DNA of 64,000 nucleotides from Pancytospora philotis. Lineage: Eukaryota > Microsporidia. The position numbers and the translations under genes were made by a program. Shown here in pieces: positions 36,630 through 45,926 of the stretch. The DNA lies in contig JALRLY010000259.1 in assembly GCA_023647555.1 (NCBI GenBank), positions 1 to 64,000 of the forward strand. Direction: 5' to 3'. The notes beneath the pieces were generated by a model. The model had not been told where the DNA came from and made no database searches. It saw nothing but the letters and a program-made list of their open reading frames with translations. The first letter of the stretch is position 1; each line of letters opens with the position of its first letter.

Positions 36630-37460
36630 TTAGTCGCCATTTGTAGCGCTAATCGCATACAGCCCATTGTTGCCAAAAAGGTAGGAGAGCTCACCGGCAG
36701 TGTAGAAGGCATCAAGGGACCGCAGCTTCTCAGGCACGGGCAGCACCCTGATTCGATCAAGGCTCTCGATCTTGAGGCATCCGCCCTCAAGCCCGGCAAT
36801 CGCGGACTCGGTCTTGAGCCCAACAATCCTCTCGTATTTGGTTTTCTTGGTCATCGCAGCGAAGGGGACGGCACCAGCGCTCCCGACCGGGACTGGCGGC
36901 GCCGGCCCAGAAAGGCTGACCAGGAGCCTGCCCGCGTCGGCCTTTTGCAGCAGAAAGCAGCACCCGCCGCCGATCGCAAAGTCCACGACGCGCTCCACCG
37001 TGTGCACGGGCGCGAGCCGCCGCGGGTCGTACACCCCGACCGTGCGGCCGTCGTACGTGTACAGGTAGCCCTGCGCCCAGCCGACGTCCACGAGGCTACC
37101 CGCAACCATAGAGCTGGCCAGGTAGCGGCAGCGCAGATCGTAGAAGTTCACGTTGTAGTCGTTGAACGCCGTGGCCAGCAGATCCTGCGAGTAGCAGTGC
37201 CTGGAGAGCTCGTCCGGCTTGTAGGCGTACAGCAGCGCGTTCCTCGAGGCGTCCCAGACGCGGAGCCCCGTCGGGTCGGTGGTGGTGAACACGCAGTCGT
37301 CCGGCGGGTAGTACTTGATGTCCTTTTTGCAGCGGTCCGGGGCGAACGCCGCGTGCGGCACGAGCGGCCTTTTAATCGCGCCCTCGCTGTCCGCGTAGAC
37401 CAGACTCCCGCTGTTCCAGTCGGAGGAGTAGTGCATCACGTCGGCCTCGAGCAGCTCCAT
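36630..37460 (-). CDS. WD40 protein, possibly CSA/ERCC8-like
   Basis: A 276-residue beta-propeller. 'YPPDDCVFTTTDPTGLRVWD' and 'LLATAFNDYNVNFYDLRCRYL' follow the pattern of CSA/ERCC8 (Rad28), which in other organisms joins a cullin-4 ligase for transcription-coupled repair. The rest is weakly conserved, so a general WD40 call is safer. The ATG is preceded by AAATTTTTAGCGCCCAGTCCCGG. It lies between Rpn9 and Rpn5. Confidence 0.6.
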   Translation of the reverse strand: MELLEADVMHYSSDWNSGSLVYADSEGAIKRPLVPHAAFAPDRCKKDIKYYPPDDCVFTTTDPTGLRVWDASRNALLYAYKPDELSRHCYSQDLLATAFNDYNVNFYDLRCRYLASSMVAGSLVDVGWAQGYLYTYDGRTVGVYDPRRLAPVHTVERVVDFAIGGGCCFLLQKADAGRLLVSLSGPAPPVPVGSAGAVPFAAMTKKTKYERIVGLKTESAIAGLEGGCLKIESLDRIRVLPVPEKLRSLDAFYTAGELSYLFGNNGLYAISATNGD

Positions 37461-37760
37461 CCGGGACTGGGCGCTAAAAATTTATCGCGTTGTATTGCTT
37501 CTACCTGCAAGGCTGTCTACGCTGCTTGTGTCTCTCGTGAATAAGCATATGAAATGCTGGTAGCACATATTTTCAAAAGCAGAATCTTATGAACAGAGTA
37601 ACTATACTCCCTTTTAGAACTGCAGTATCCGACGTATCATTCGACGTATCCATCCGACGTATCCATCCGACGTATCCATCCGACGTATCATTCGACGTAC
37701 CATGGCCCTCCAAAGCTTTTTAAAATCTTTAAATACGCACCAATAGATTAAACAGAATAT
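37461..37760. other. Intergenic region with tandem repeat
   Basis: Contains the CGACGTATCCATC repeat described separately. Otherwise nothing seen. Confidence 0.5.
37630..37703. repeat. Six-copy CGACGTATC tandem repeat
   Basis: Six head-to-tail copies of a 12-13 base unit: CGACGTATCATT, three times CGACGTATCCATC, again CGACGTATCATT, then CGACGTACCAT. Each unit centres on the palindrome ACGT. It lies in the 300 bp gap between the 3' end of the Rpn5 gene (minus) and the 5' end of the WD40 gene. Confidence 0.9.
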
Positions 37761-38912
37761 TTAATTGGCATTGCTGATGCTGTCCTGGTGGATGAGATGG
37801 CACACCTTCACAATCTGGTCCAGCACAGCATCCGCGCTGGTGTTAGGGCTCTTCGCGCCGAAGGACACGAGCCCGCTCTGCTGGTTGATCTTAATATCCG
37901 CGTACTTCTCGTTGACCATCTCGCTGATGTACTCGACGACCGCGTCCTCCGACAGGCTCAGCACGGAGGCAAGCTGGTTGATCGAGATCTTCGTGACGTA
38001 GCGGCCCACGATCGCAAAGTTGTGCTCCACGATGCTGTGGTGCAGCTGCTGGCGGTAGAAGTCGAGCCCGCCGTTGGACTGCAGCAGGCTCTCAACATCC
38101 TCGAAGCGGCAGATCTCGTGCAGGATCTCGTCGGCCAGCGAGAGCCGCAGGATCCCGCTCGAAGAGAACTTGGCGAGGAAGGCACGCATCGTCGGGTTGT
38201 TCTCCTTGCTCTTCACGCACTTGGACAGCAGCTCCTGCTTGAGCAGCTTCACGCTCGTGCGCTCGATAAAGCTGTTGCTGAGAATCGCAAAGAAAGAGGC
38301 GCTGATCATGTTCTTCCCGGTCGGATCCACCTCGTTCAGATCGAGGAGCAGCGAGGCCGCCTTCAGGAACGCCCGCTGCCCGATCCTCAGAATCATGCAG
38401 TAGTTGTAGAACACGACCTTCTCGGTGTTCTCCAGGCAGTTCCGGCGCACGCGGCGCGAGACGAGCTCTGCCTCCGTGTAGAGCCGCAGCAGCAGCGAGA
38501 GCCGGAACTGCTCGAAGAGGAACGCGTTCCGGCGCTTGTCGCTGATCGTGGTGAAGGTCTCGACGGGGATGTCGCGGAGCGTCTCGTATGCGGCCGCCTC
38601 GTCGTCGCCGAGCATCGCTTTGATGTGCTCGGCGATGGTGAGCCGCTCCTCCTCCAGGTAGATCTTGCTCTCTATCACATCGCACAGCAGCCGGCGGTAG
38701 AACGGAACGTCCTTGTTGCCCGCGATGAGATCCCGGATGAGCCGCTTGATGCAGGCCGGGTCCTGCCGCTTCTTGTTGCTGAGGCTCCGCAGCGCGCTGA
38801 TGATCTCCTCGTCGGTGCGGCAGGTCCCTATTATCTGCTGCTGGATCGCCATGAGGTTGTCGGTGTTGCCCTCGATCCGCGCCCTCCTCTCTTCCTCGAA
38901 AAGCTGGTCCAT
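37761..38912 (-). CDS. RPN5: 26S proteasome lid subunit Rpn5
   Basis: A 383-residue PCI protein resembling Rpn5/PSMD12 in 'RRNAFLFEQFRLSLLLRLYTEAE' (in part FLFEQFRLSLLL), 'EHNFAIVGRYVTKISINQLA', 'SLSEDAVVEYISEMV' and 'INQQSGLVSFGAKSP'. It belongs to the horseshoe of the lid and is shorter than yeast Rpn5 (445). Start at 38912 follows GCCACCCCC; the frame extends 55 codons upstream without matching the family. The stop TAA is inside AATTAAATATT. Confidence 0.85.
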   Translation of the reverse strand: MDQLFEEERRARIEGNTDNLMAIQQQIIGTCRTDEEIISALRSLSNKKRQDPACIKRLIRDLIAGNKDVPFYRRLLCDVIESKIYLEEERLTIAEHIKAMLGDDEAAAYETLRDIPVETFTTISDKRRNAFLFEQFRLSLLLRLYTEAELVSRRVRRNCLENTEKVVFYNYCMILRIGQRAFLKAASLLLDLNEVDPTGKNMISASFFAILSNSFIERTSVKLLKQELLSKCVKSKENNPTMRAFLAKFSSSGILRLSLADEILHEICRFEDVESLLQSNGGLDFYRQQLHHSIVEHNFAIVGRYVTKISINQLASVLSLSEDAVVEYISEMVNEKYADIKINQQSGLVSFGAKSPNTSADAVLDQIVKVCHLIHQDSISNAN

Positions 38913-39097
38913 GGGGGTGGCAAAAGTCTTGCGATGAATCGAGACGAGACGCAGCAAACAGCGAGAAGAATGTATTCTGAAAGGGCTGATCGGCCTTGTG
39001 ATTATCATTATGCATCTGAGCTGTGCTCTCAGTGGGTCCTCCAGCAATGCTATAAGCCATCTTCGTTCACCATACACGACTACGCCCTGCTACCCCC

Positions 39098-40510
39098 ATG
39101 AGCCACCGCTATATCGGCTCATACAAAGATGCAGCCTCAGCGCCATCTGGCCGCGCGCATGTATTGATCGCCACCCCAGATGGGCACAAGTGCTTCGTCA
39201 GTACGCCCGCTGGCATCAGCTACACGCTCAAGGAAAGGGCACTCTGCTTCAGGAACTCGTGCATCGCGCTTGAGGCCGAGCCTGTGGAGATCCTCGTCAC
39301 AGAAAAATACGCGATTGTCCAGTACAGACGCAAGCTCGTGTTCCACGGCCACGATGGCGCGCTGCGCCGGGTCTTCATATCAGACAACATTGTCCACGAT
39401 GCAGGCCTGTGGATGGTAAATGACCCGCTCGCATACATCGTGGATGCGGCCGGCGATACCGTGTTCACCAAGCAGCAGGAGCGGGTGCAGGGCTTCACGG
39501 CGAACGGGGAGGTGCTCTACCTCGCCGGGGGCCTGGACGGCAATCCCCCGGCCCATCTGGTCGTAGAATCGCTGAAGTCGCGCACAGCGTACTGTGAAGA
39601 CTCGGAGCCGCTCGTTTCAATGGACCAGTTGAGCATTTACCTGCGCATAGCACGCATCGAAAATGTGGTGGCGGCCTCGCGTGTGAGGCTTGCTCGCATC
39701 GGCCCCTCTCGTGAGCTTGCAGAGGTCGTGTGTCCGGCCGTTCTGACAGACAGCCATTTCTTCCTCATTGCAGGCGACTACATTGTCCGGAAATCGCTCG
39801 CGAAGCAGTACACGCATTTCGAGCCTGCTAGCTTCGCCGTCCACGACTTAGTCTCAGGCGAGACCGTGTACGACGCGGTGGCTGCGCTGTGCTGCTGCAT
39901 GCGGATCAGGGTCGCCGGCACCTCGTGTCTGGAGAACATGCTCTGCCACTCGATAATCAAAAGCATGCCGTTCGATCTGCTGGTGGAAAACATCAAAGTA
40001 AACTGCGCGCTGGACTATGAGGCGTACGAGGCGCGCCGTGTCGCGGAACAAAAGCCGCTGGATCAGGCAGCCTCGATTCTGCAAATACACGCTGCAGCTC
40101 CGCCGATCAGTGCCATGGCCGTGCTCTGCCGCGCGTACCGGAGAGTTGACGATAGGGGCAAGGCGCTGCTGGAGCGGCACATCGAGCCGGCCAGCCTCAG
40201 CGCCGATGAGCTGCAGTACATCATCATATACAAGCCGCATCTGCTGGAGGAGTTCGTCTGGCTCTGCATCCGCGACTCCCGGCTTTTCTACTTGCGGGAC
40301 CTTGCCGACTTCTACAGCAAGGCCGGGAAGTTCCCGGAGATTCAGGCGGTGCTTCTGAAGCGCGGGCTGCTTCTGCACGACTATCCCGGGCTGGAAAAGA
40401 TCGTAGCCATGGAGAAGGCCGAGGTGGATGCCCAGGAGCTGTGCTACAAGGCTTTCCTCTGCAGCAGGGAGGCTGCGAGCCCTACATACACCAGTCCTTT
40501 CAACTCATAG
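39098..40510 (+). CDS. Hypothetical beta-propeller plus alpha-solenoid protein
   Basis: A 470-residue protein. The first half is rich in beta strands spaced like propeller blades and the second half (about 285-470) is almost purely helical. This layout is common to vesicle coat, HOPS/CORVET tethering and nuclear pore scaffold proteins. No specific family could be recognised. The ATG directly follows CTACCCCC. The stop is followed by AATAACC and AATTTATTTAAA. Its codon use is intermediate. The domain order is visible; the function is not. Confidence 0.68.
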   Translation: MSHRYIGSYKDAASAPSGRAHVLIATPDGHKCFVSTPAGISYTLKERALCFRNSCIALEAEPVEILVTEKYAIVQYRRKLVFHGHDGALRRVFISDNIVHDAGLWMVNDPLAYIVDAAGDTVFTKQQERVQGFTANGEVLYLAGGLDGNPPAHLVVESLKSRTAYCEDSEPLVSMDQLSIYLRIARIENVVAASRVRLARIGPSRELAEVVCPAVLTDSHFFLIAGDYIVRKSLAKQYTHFEPASFAVHDLVSGETVYDAVAALCCCMRIRVAGTSCLENMLCHSIIKSMPFDLLVENIKVNCALDYEAYEARRVAEQKPLDQAASILQIHAAAPPISAMAVLCRAYRRVDDRGKALLERHIEPASLSADELQYIIIYKPHLLEEFVWLCIRDSRLFYLRDLADFYSKAGKFPEIQAVLLKRGLLLHDYPGLEKIVAMEKAEVDAQELCYKAFLCSREAASPTYTSPFNS

Positions 40511-40578
40511 ATACAAAATAACCGTGGTATAAATTTATTTAAACTGTAATTTAAATGGCAGCTAATAACTAAAACCGC

Positions 40579-42015
40579 TCAGGTTCTGCTTCCTTGCGCG
40601 CCTACCAGCCTATCGCAAATCTTTCCTGCGGTATCGTAAAATGACGGTGAGCCCGCGTAGTATGCATGGTCTATAGCGGGCCTGTGGTCCTCCAGGTACA
40701 TTTTGGCCCACTGATACAGTCTATTTTGGCACCCCTGAGCCATGCCATGCAACAGAGCATCGATACTCGCGGCTATTTCACAATCAGTCTCCTCGCTGAA
40801 GTATTTTAGCAACCAGATCAGGTTCTCCTCGCTCAAAATATCAAAGTAGCTCTGCAAGGTTTCCCCGCTGCTGAACATGGCAATCCGCCCCTTTTTGCAG
40901 AAGTAATAGTGCAGATAGATAAGTTTAGGGTCTAGAGCATTAAATTTTTTGATCGCGCTGGCCAGCATGAGCGGATTACAGTAGTATTTTTCATATAGTA
41001 GCCACACTACGCGCGCAGGGCGCCGGGCTAGCAGAGGCCTGTTTTTATAGCAGAACTCCGCGGGCGCAGCTTTGTTGCCCGGGCCCGCGGCCGCCTCCTC
41101 GTTATTTGGATCTTCTAGCACTGCCTCCCCAGCATGCCACTGAATGCTGCCGGCGCCCCATAAGTCCAGCAGCGCGTCGAGCAGAAACTCGGCTACATCG
41201 CTCTCGGGATGCACGATCTCGAATATTGCGGCATCTTTTAGCATAAAATTTCGATGAGCAAAAGTTAACAGCTTCGTGAAGATGACAGTGCAGTATTTTA
41301 CGCCCTTCACGAAGTCCATCTCGATTAGGAGACCCACGACTTCCGCCGCCAGATCATAGCAGCGGTTCTTACCATCGCAGTACGTTATGAGCTGGTCTAT
41401 GAACATGGGGAGCCCCTGCGCAAAAAGCAAAGGATTCCATTTTGCCTTTGCGGCCAGAATCGTTATCAGGTCGAATTTGGAACGCGGACCGGGCTTGACA
41501 TAGGGAATCAAGTCTCTTCTACCGAGCATGTCGGGTATTCTCGCAATTTCTGAAGTGAAGGCGCGCAACTTTGCATCCTGTCCCGATCTGTTATTGGGTC
41601 TCTGCAGCGCTACCAGCGTTCTGACGAAAAATTTGTGCAGGCTGATTAGTGCTGTTGGGCTACGCTTGTGGAACTTTAGAAGCCCGCTATAAAGCTGCGG
41701 GAAATCCCCCAGGACGGCGAGCACGCGGGCGCATGCATCGGCCACATCAGCAAATGTCACCAGTTCTATGCCGCGGCGGCACTGTGCTAGCTCATCATCA
41801 GTAACCAGCTCCCGTATTTTTTCACTGCCAAAGAACTCCGTGATGCGGCATTCGATTTCAACCAGCTCGTAACCGGTGCATTCGTATTCGCTGTTGAACC
41901 ACCTTTCCACCGTGAGTATTGCATTATAATCCACGTCCTGCGATAGCGATGATGCCAGTGCGCAATGCGCAAAATGCAACAATACTGCAACTGTAATCGC
42001 CACTGAGCTAAGCAT
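40579..42015 (-). CDS. Secreted family A protein, subtype A2, 478 aa
   Basis: Signal peptide (1-21, MLSSVAITVAVLLHFAHCALA), then 'ILTVERWFNSEYECTGYELV' (family signature WFN.EY...YELVEI). The helical body ends with 'CQNRLYQWAKMYLED'. A short Glu/Ala/Pro insert occurs around residue 300. It is the upstream-facing member of a tandem pair with 42321, which has the same layout. The box AAAATTTTC lies 8 bases before the ATG. No known fold. Codon use has more A/T at third positions than housekeeping genes. Confidence 0.76.
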   Translation of the reverse strand: MLSSVAITVAVLLHFAHCALASSLSQDVDYNAILTVERWFNSEYECTGYELVEIECRITEFFGSEKIRELVTDDELAQCRRGIELVTFADVADACARVLAVLGDFPQLYSGLLKFHKRSPTALISLHKFFVRTLVALQRPNNRSGQDAKLRAFTSEIARIPDMLGRRDLIPYVKPGPRSKFDLITILAAKAKWNPLLFAQGLPMFIDQLITYCDGKNRCYDLAAEVVGLLIEMDFVKGVKYCTVIFTKLLTFAHRNFMLKDAAIFEIVHPESDVAEFLLDALLDLWGAGSIQWHAGEAVLEDPNNEEAAAGPGNKAAPAEFCYKNRPLLARRPARVVWLLYEKYYCNPLMLASAIKKFNALDPKLIYLHYYFCKKGRIAMFSSGETLQSYFDILSEENLIWLLKYFSEETDCEIAASIDALLHGMAQGCQNRLYQWAKMYLEDHRPAIDHAYYAGSPSFYDTAGKICDRLVGAQGSRT

Positions 42016-42320
42016 GGCATGAAAATTTTGTCTGATAATAAACGGAAAAGGACTGGTCTAGATGCGCTGCAAATGCGCACTGCTGCGTTGTAAAGTAATT
42101 TAACCACATTAGCTAAGCTTTTTCGATAATATTTAGTTTTATAGCCAATATTCGAAGCTGGAAAGCTTAATAGCATGCATAGAAGATTGAAAAACGAATA
42201 CATGAATATGTAGAAAATTTACTTAAACTTCAGCTTGTATTAGGCTTTTAACGGCTGAGCCCGCTCAAGCTCTTTACTTTTCAGATGCCTACGGGCCCCC
42301 TAGCTTGTCACAAACTATTT
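42016..42320. other. Intergenic region between tandem paralogs
   Basis: No gene. Contains AAAATTTTGTC just upstream of the preceding gene (minus direction). Confidence 0.45.
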
Positions 42321-43736
42321 CTACGGTAGCGTAGAATGATAATAATTCTGCGTGGTGGAATGATCTATGACGGGCCCTTGCTCTTCTAAGTACCTCGCAG
42401 CCCACAGTTGCAGTCTATTTTGGCACTCCTGGGTCATATTGTCCAGCAGAACGTCGATACTCGTGGCTATTTCATAGTCCTCCTCTTCGCTGGAGTATTT
42501 CAGCAGCCAGATCAAGTTCGCCTCACTCAGTGCATCGAGGTAATCCTGCAGTGGCTGCTCGCGGTTGAACATAAAGAGCAGCTTCTTCTGGCAGAAATAG
42601 AAGTGCAGGTAGACAAGCTTCGGATCTAATGCATTGAACTCGTCGATCACAGTAGCCCACAGAGGCAGGACGTGCTCATCGCTAGATTCTGGCAGATCTA
42701 TGTAATACTTTTCGTATAGCAGCCACACTACGTGTATAGGATTGCGAGCTAGCAAGCGCCTGTTCTTATAGCAGAACTCGGGGAGCTTGGCCTCGCTACT
42801 TGAGTCTGCAACCGCCACTTCGCTGGTCGGCTCTATCGGCACTGCGCCCTCATCCCACTGGATGCTGCCGGTACTCCACAAATTCAGCAGTGCGTCCAGT
42901 AGAAATTCTGCGGCGTCATCTTCAGGACGTATGAGCTCAAAGATCACGGCATCTCCCAGCATGGAGTTTGCATAGTCGAAGGCCAAGAGCTTCGTGAAAA
43001 CGGTAGTGCAGTACCTTCTGTCCCGCAGAGAATTCATCTTGTTTAGAACTCCCACGACCTCCGCCGCCAGATTATGGTATCCATCCCTGCTATCGCAGTA
43101 CGCTATGATTCGGTCTATGAACGTGGGGAGCCCCTGCGCAAAAAACACAGGATTCCATCGTGATCTAACGATTAGTAACGTCAATAAGTTGAGAACTGAG
43201 CGCTCGTCAGGCCTAGCAAAGTTAATCCAGCCTCTACTGCAAAGCCTGCTGGGTATTCGTGCAACTTTCAGCAAGAAATAATACAGCGTCTCATCGTGCT
43301 CTGGCCAAGCGCCGGGATTCGGCGGGCTGACCAGCTCGCTGATGAAAAACTTGTGCAAGCAGATCAGTGCTGTTGGGTCGCTTATGTAGTACAGCAAAAG
43401 CCCAGTATAGAGCTGCGGGTATCTTCCCAGGACAGCGAGGACGCGGGCGCGCGCACCAGCCACATCAGCAAACTCCACGAGTTTTATTTCATGGCAGCAC
43501 TGTGCTGCTATCTCGTCACTGGTAATCAGCTCCTTTATTTTGTCGCTCTCAAAGAACTCCACGATGCGGTATTCAATTTCGAGCAGCTCGTAGTCGTTGA
43601 ACGCGCATTCGTCGTTGAACCATTTCTCCACTGGCGGCAATGTGATGCCGACCACTTCGGGCGATGGCGGCGAGGCCAGTGCGTGGCGGGCGAAAAGCAG
43701 CCAAAGTGCAACTGTACTCGCAACCGCGCTCAGCAT
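42321..43736 (-). CDS. Secreted family A protein, subtype A2, 471 aa
   Basis: Tandem paralog of 40579. Signal peptide (1-21, MLSAVASTVALWLLFARHALA), signature 'VEKWFNDECAFNDYELLEIE' and C-terminal 'CQNRLQLWAARYLEEQGPVI'. Long shared stretches include 'FCYKNRRLLARNPIHVVWLLY' (20 or fewer in part), 'YEKYYIDLPE' and 'LDPKLVYLHFYFCQKK', so duplication was clearly followed by divergence. The start box is degenerate here (ACAATTCTCACTCC). Function unknown. Confidence 0.76.
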   Translation of the reverse strand: MLSAVASTVALWLLFARHALASPPSPEVVGITLPPVEKWFNDECAFNDYELLEIEYRIVEFFESDKIKELITSDEIAAQCCHEIKLVEFADVAGARARVLAVLGRYPQLYTGLLLYYISDPTALICLHKFFISELVSPPNPGAWPEHDETLYYFLLKVARIPSRLCSRGWINFARPDERSVLNLLTLLIVRSRWNPVFFAQGLPTFIDRIIAYCDSRDGYHNLAAEVVGVLNKMNSLRDRRYCTTVFTKLLAFDYANSMLGDAVIFELIRPEDDAAEFLLDALLNLWSTGSIQWDEGAVPIEPTSEVAVADSSSEAKLPEFCYKNRRLLARNPIHVVWLLYEKYYIDLPESSDEHVLPLWATVIDEFNALDPKLVYLHFYFCQKKLLFMFNREQPLQDYLDALSEANLIWLLKYSSEEEDYEIATSIDVLLDNMTQECQNRLQLWAARYLEEQGPVIDHSTTQNYYHSTLP

Positions 43737-44103
43737 GGAGTGAGAATTGTGTCTAATGATGAACTGTAAAGGGGCGATCTAGATGTAATGCAAGTACACG
43801 TTGATACTGAATACTTTGCGCTATAGTTCAGTACTAATGTGCGGCTTCATTGTGCGGGTAGCTACTGAGCCGAGCTGGAAGCTGTAGTGCACAGCATAGC
43901 ACCGCTGAGACATTTCACCTGTATAAGACATGATTGACTAGAAAGCAAATGCATGCTCCCGTAGCTGCTGCGCACGCACTATTTTGCTAGCACAGGCCAG
44001 AGCCGCCTTCTTCCACTATCGCGGTCATCGATCTCCACAGCGTAGACCGTAAATCTGAGCAGGCTGTGCCACGCCAGCACAAAAACTCTGAAAAAGTAAA
44101 AGA
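43737..44103. other. Intergenic region
   Basis: No gene seen. It lies between the start of a family A gene and the 3' end of tRNA-Ala; a T-rich stretch follows that tRNA on the minus strand. Confidence 0.45.
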
Positions 44104-44175
44104 TGGAGAATGCAAGGATTGAACTCGCGACCTCTTACATGCTAAGCAAACGCTCTACCACTGAGCTAATTCCCC
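44104..44175 (-). tRNA. tRNA-Ala (AGC)
   Basis: A 72-base cloverleaf on the minus strand. The acceptor GGGGAAT pairs with ATTCTCC, including the G3-U70 wobble that marks alanine tRNAs. The anticodon loop contains AGC (inosine-modifiable). The T arm is CGCGAG-TTCAATC-CTTGC-like with small mismatches, and discriminator A is present. Confidence 0.96.
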
Positions 44176-44329
44176 TTACTTTTAAGTAAAGGAGACAATA
44201 CAAGCCAGACCGACCAAATCAGTAGCAACAGCCAAGCGCTGCCGCTGCGTGCCGCCGCTGCTTGCCGAACGCTGCAGCATGAACGCACGCGCCCAACCGC
44301 TGCACACGTTCACTAAATTAATTTATTCA

Positions 44330-44839
44330 CTAGCACGCGTCCTTCTGCGCGTCGGGGTCGCCCTGCTCGTCGAGCTCCTCGCCGGCCTTCTCGCACTCCT
44401 GGCGCACGCGCTCGTAGTAGGCCTTCTCGCCGCAGAGGTAGAGCTCCGCGGCCTCCGGGCGCAGCGGATCGCTCGCGTTCGGCTCGTCGAGCAGGCTCAT
44501 GATGCTCAGCAGCGTCTTCTCGACGGTCAGCGCCGGCGACCAGTCCTTCCCCAGCGTGCTGATGCAGATGCTGCCGTTGGTGTTCACGTTCGGGTGGAAT
44601 ATCGGCGACACGAACGTGATCCCGGGCGGCGCGTACGGGTACGTCGCCGGGAAGACGATGCTCATCTCGAGCACCGTGTCGTGATACACGCTCGTCTTGG
44701 ACGGGTAGATAAACGCCTTCCACTTGTACATGTTGCCGTCGATGCACGGCTCGATCCGTATCTCTTTATTGTTGAGCTTCGCGCACTGGTTCATCTCTTT
44801 TTTGATTCTCTTCTCCGTCGTGCTGTTGACCGACGTCAT
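44330..44839 (-). CDS. E2 ubiquitin-conjugating enzyme
   Basis: A 169-residue UBC-fold protein with an E2 core. HPN (82-84) and 'TNGSICISTLGKDWSPALTV' place the active cysteine at residue 92, followed by 'LLSIMSLLDEPNASDPLRPE'. The overall order suits the UBC4/UBE2D type. A C-terminal tail of about 25 residues is rich in Glu, Asp and Gln and ends in Cys. The enzyme receives ubiquitin from E1 and passes it to E3 partners or substrate. Start at 44839, after AAAATAGCGCTT; the frame begins 19 codons upstream. Close paralog calls such as UBC4 versus UBC1 are not certain. Confidence 0.83.
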   Translation of the reverse strand: MTSVNSTTEKRIKKEMNQCAKLNNKEIRIEPCIDGNMYKWKAFIYPSKTSVYHDTVLEMSIVFPATYPYAPPGITFVSPIFHPNVNTNGSICISTLGKDWSPALTVEKTLLSIMSLLDEPNASDPLRPEAAELYLCGEKAYYERVRQECEKAGEELDEQGDPDAQKDAC

Positions 44840-45021
44840 AAGCGCTATTTTCTTGCTGTTTATAAGTATAAAAGGAGATGCAGGGGTGTCCACCAATAAG
44901 GGGCGCTTGTTAGAAGTCTAAACAGAGACGAGACGTCCATCTTATTTGATCGCTGCGCACCGTAAAGGAGGGGCCGCTCCCCTTTCGCACAGACCAAATC
45001 AGAGATGGGAGAGGCCGTGCG

Positions 45022-45516
45022 TTACAGAGCCGCGCCGCACGCCTCTTGGCTGCCAGGGGCGCCGTCGCAGCCCCGCTGCTGCTCGACAACATACGAGATC
45101 GCATCAGCGTCGAAGGAGAAGACGGCGCCGGGGCAGAGGAGCCCGAACACGCCGTCGAGCAGACCGCACATGAAGCTGCTGCCGCACTCTCCCGCGAACG
45201 CCGCCCACTCCTCGCCGATCGTGAACGAGCAGCCCTTCGGCGCCACGGATATGCCGAAGTAGTTGCTGAAGAACTGCGAGACGAACTTGCCCAAGTCGCT
45301 GCTAGCGATCTCATCGCGCATGCCGAACTTGCTGAAGAAGTCGTCCGCCATGCGCGCCGCGGTTGCTGCGCCCAGCGCTCTAGCCTCAGCGTTCGCGCGC
45401 TCCGGGTCCTCCCGCACGGCCATCTTCAGCACAGACAGATAAAACGCTGCGAAGGCCTCCGTAGAAATCTCATTCTTCATCAGGGCATCAGCCACACGCT
45501 TTTTTATCACGCGCAT
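45022..45516 (-). CDS. TRAPP complex subunit (Bet3/Trs31 family)
   Basis: A 164-residue protein with the TRAPP fold: 'EAFAAFYLSVLKMA' at the N-terminus, 'ALGAATAARMADDFFSKF' and 'FVSQFFSNYFGISV', then 'FMCGLLDGVFGLLCPGAVFS', the last resembling the '..CG...G.L..' region of Bet3 and Trs31. TRAPP activates Ypt1/Rab1 and tethers ER-derived vesicles at the Golgi. The protein cannot be assigned to one subunit with certainty. The GC-rich 3' end lacks a clear partner. Next gene upstream is the E2. Confidence 0.68.
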   Translation of the reverse strand: MRVIKKRVADALMKNEISTEAFAAFYLSVLKMAVREDPERANAEARALGAATAARMADDFFSKFGMRDEIASSDLGKFVSQFFSNYFGISVAPKGCSFTIGEEWAAFAGECGSSFMCGLLDGVFGLLCPGAVFSFDADAISYVVEQQRGCDGAPGSQEACGAAL

Positions 45517-45926
45517 TCGGATGCCTGTGCATCAAGCGGGCCACGCCGCGGGCTGCGCAGGGTGTTTCATATGCGCATACAAATACAGCGCACACGTAAA
45601 CTGTGCTAAGGACGCGAGGGGTCGCCGTTATGAAGGGAAACAAAGCGATAGCAAGATCACCTGTTCAGTGCTACCTCTGCTAGCCGCATGCATATGATCT
45701 TTCTGAGGCTAAAAAATGAATCAGTAAATAAATAAACTTGTTATTAATATCAGAGTATTAAACTTCTGATCAATATGCGAAAGTCTATAATAGGGCCCAG
45801 TTAGAGCTGCACTAACTCTATGAGGCACAGACAGGGCCCTACGCTGTATTTATTTAACCTTTTATAAAACACAACAAATAACATGTAAATAGTGATCAAT
45901 AAAAAGCTTCCCAAACATCAATAACA
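45517..45926. other. Intergenic region with a stem-loop
   Basis: Mostly A/T-rich, with the stem-loop at 45791-45841 as its only remarkable element. No gene supported. Confidence 0.45.
45791..45841. repeat. Nested stem-loop TAGGGCCC/GGGCCCTA
   Basis: TAGGGCCC (45791-45798) and GGGCCCTA (45834-45841) are perfect inverted repeats 35 bases apart. Inside, AGTTAG (45799-45804) pairs with CTAACT (45812-45817) across a seven-base loop. It is the only such element in an otherwise A/T-rich gap before the Ste12-like gene. It could be an RNA structure or a DNA-binding site. Confidence 0.7.
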
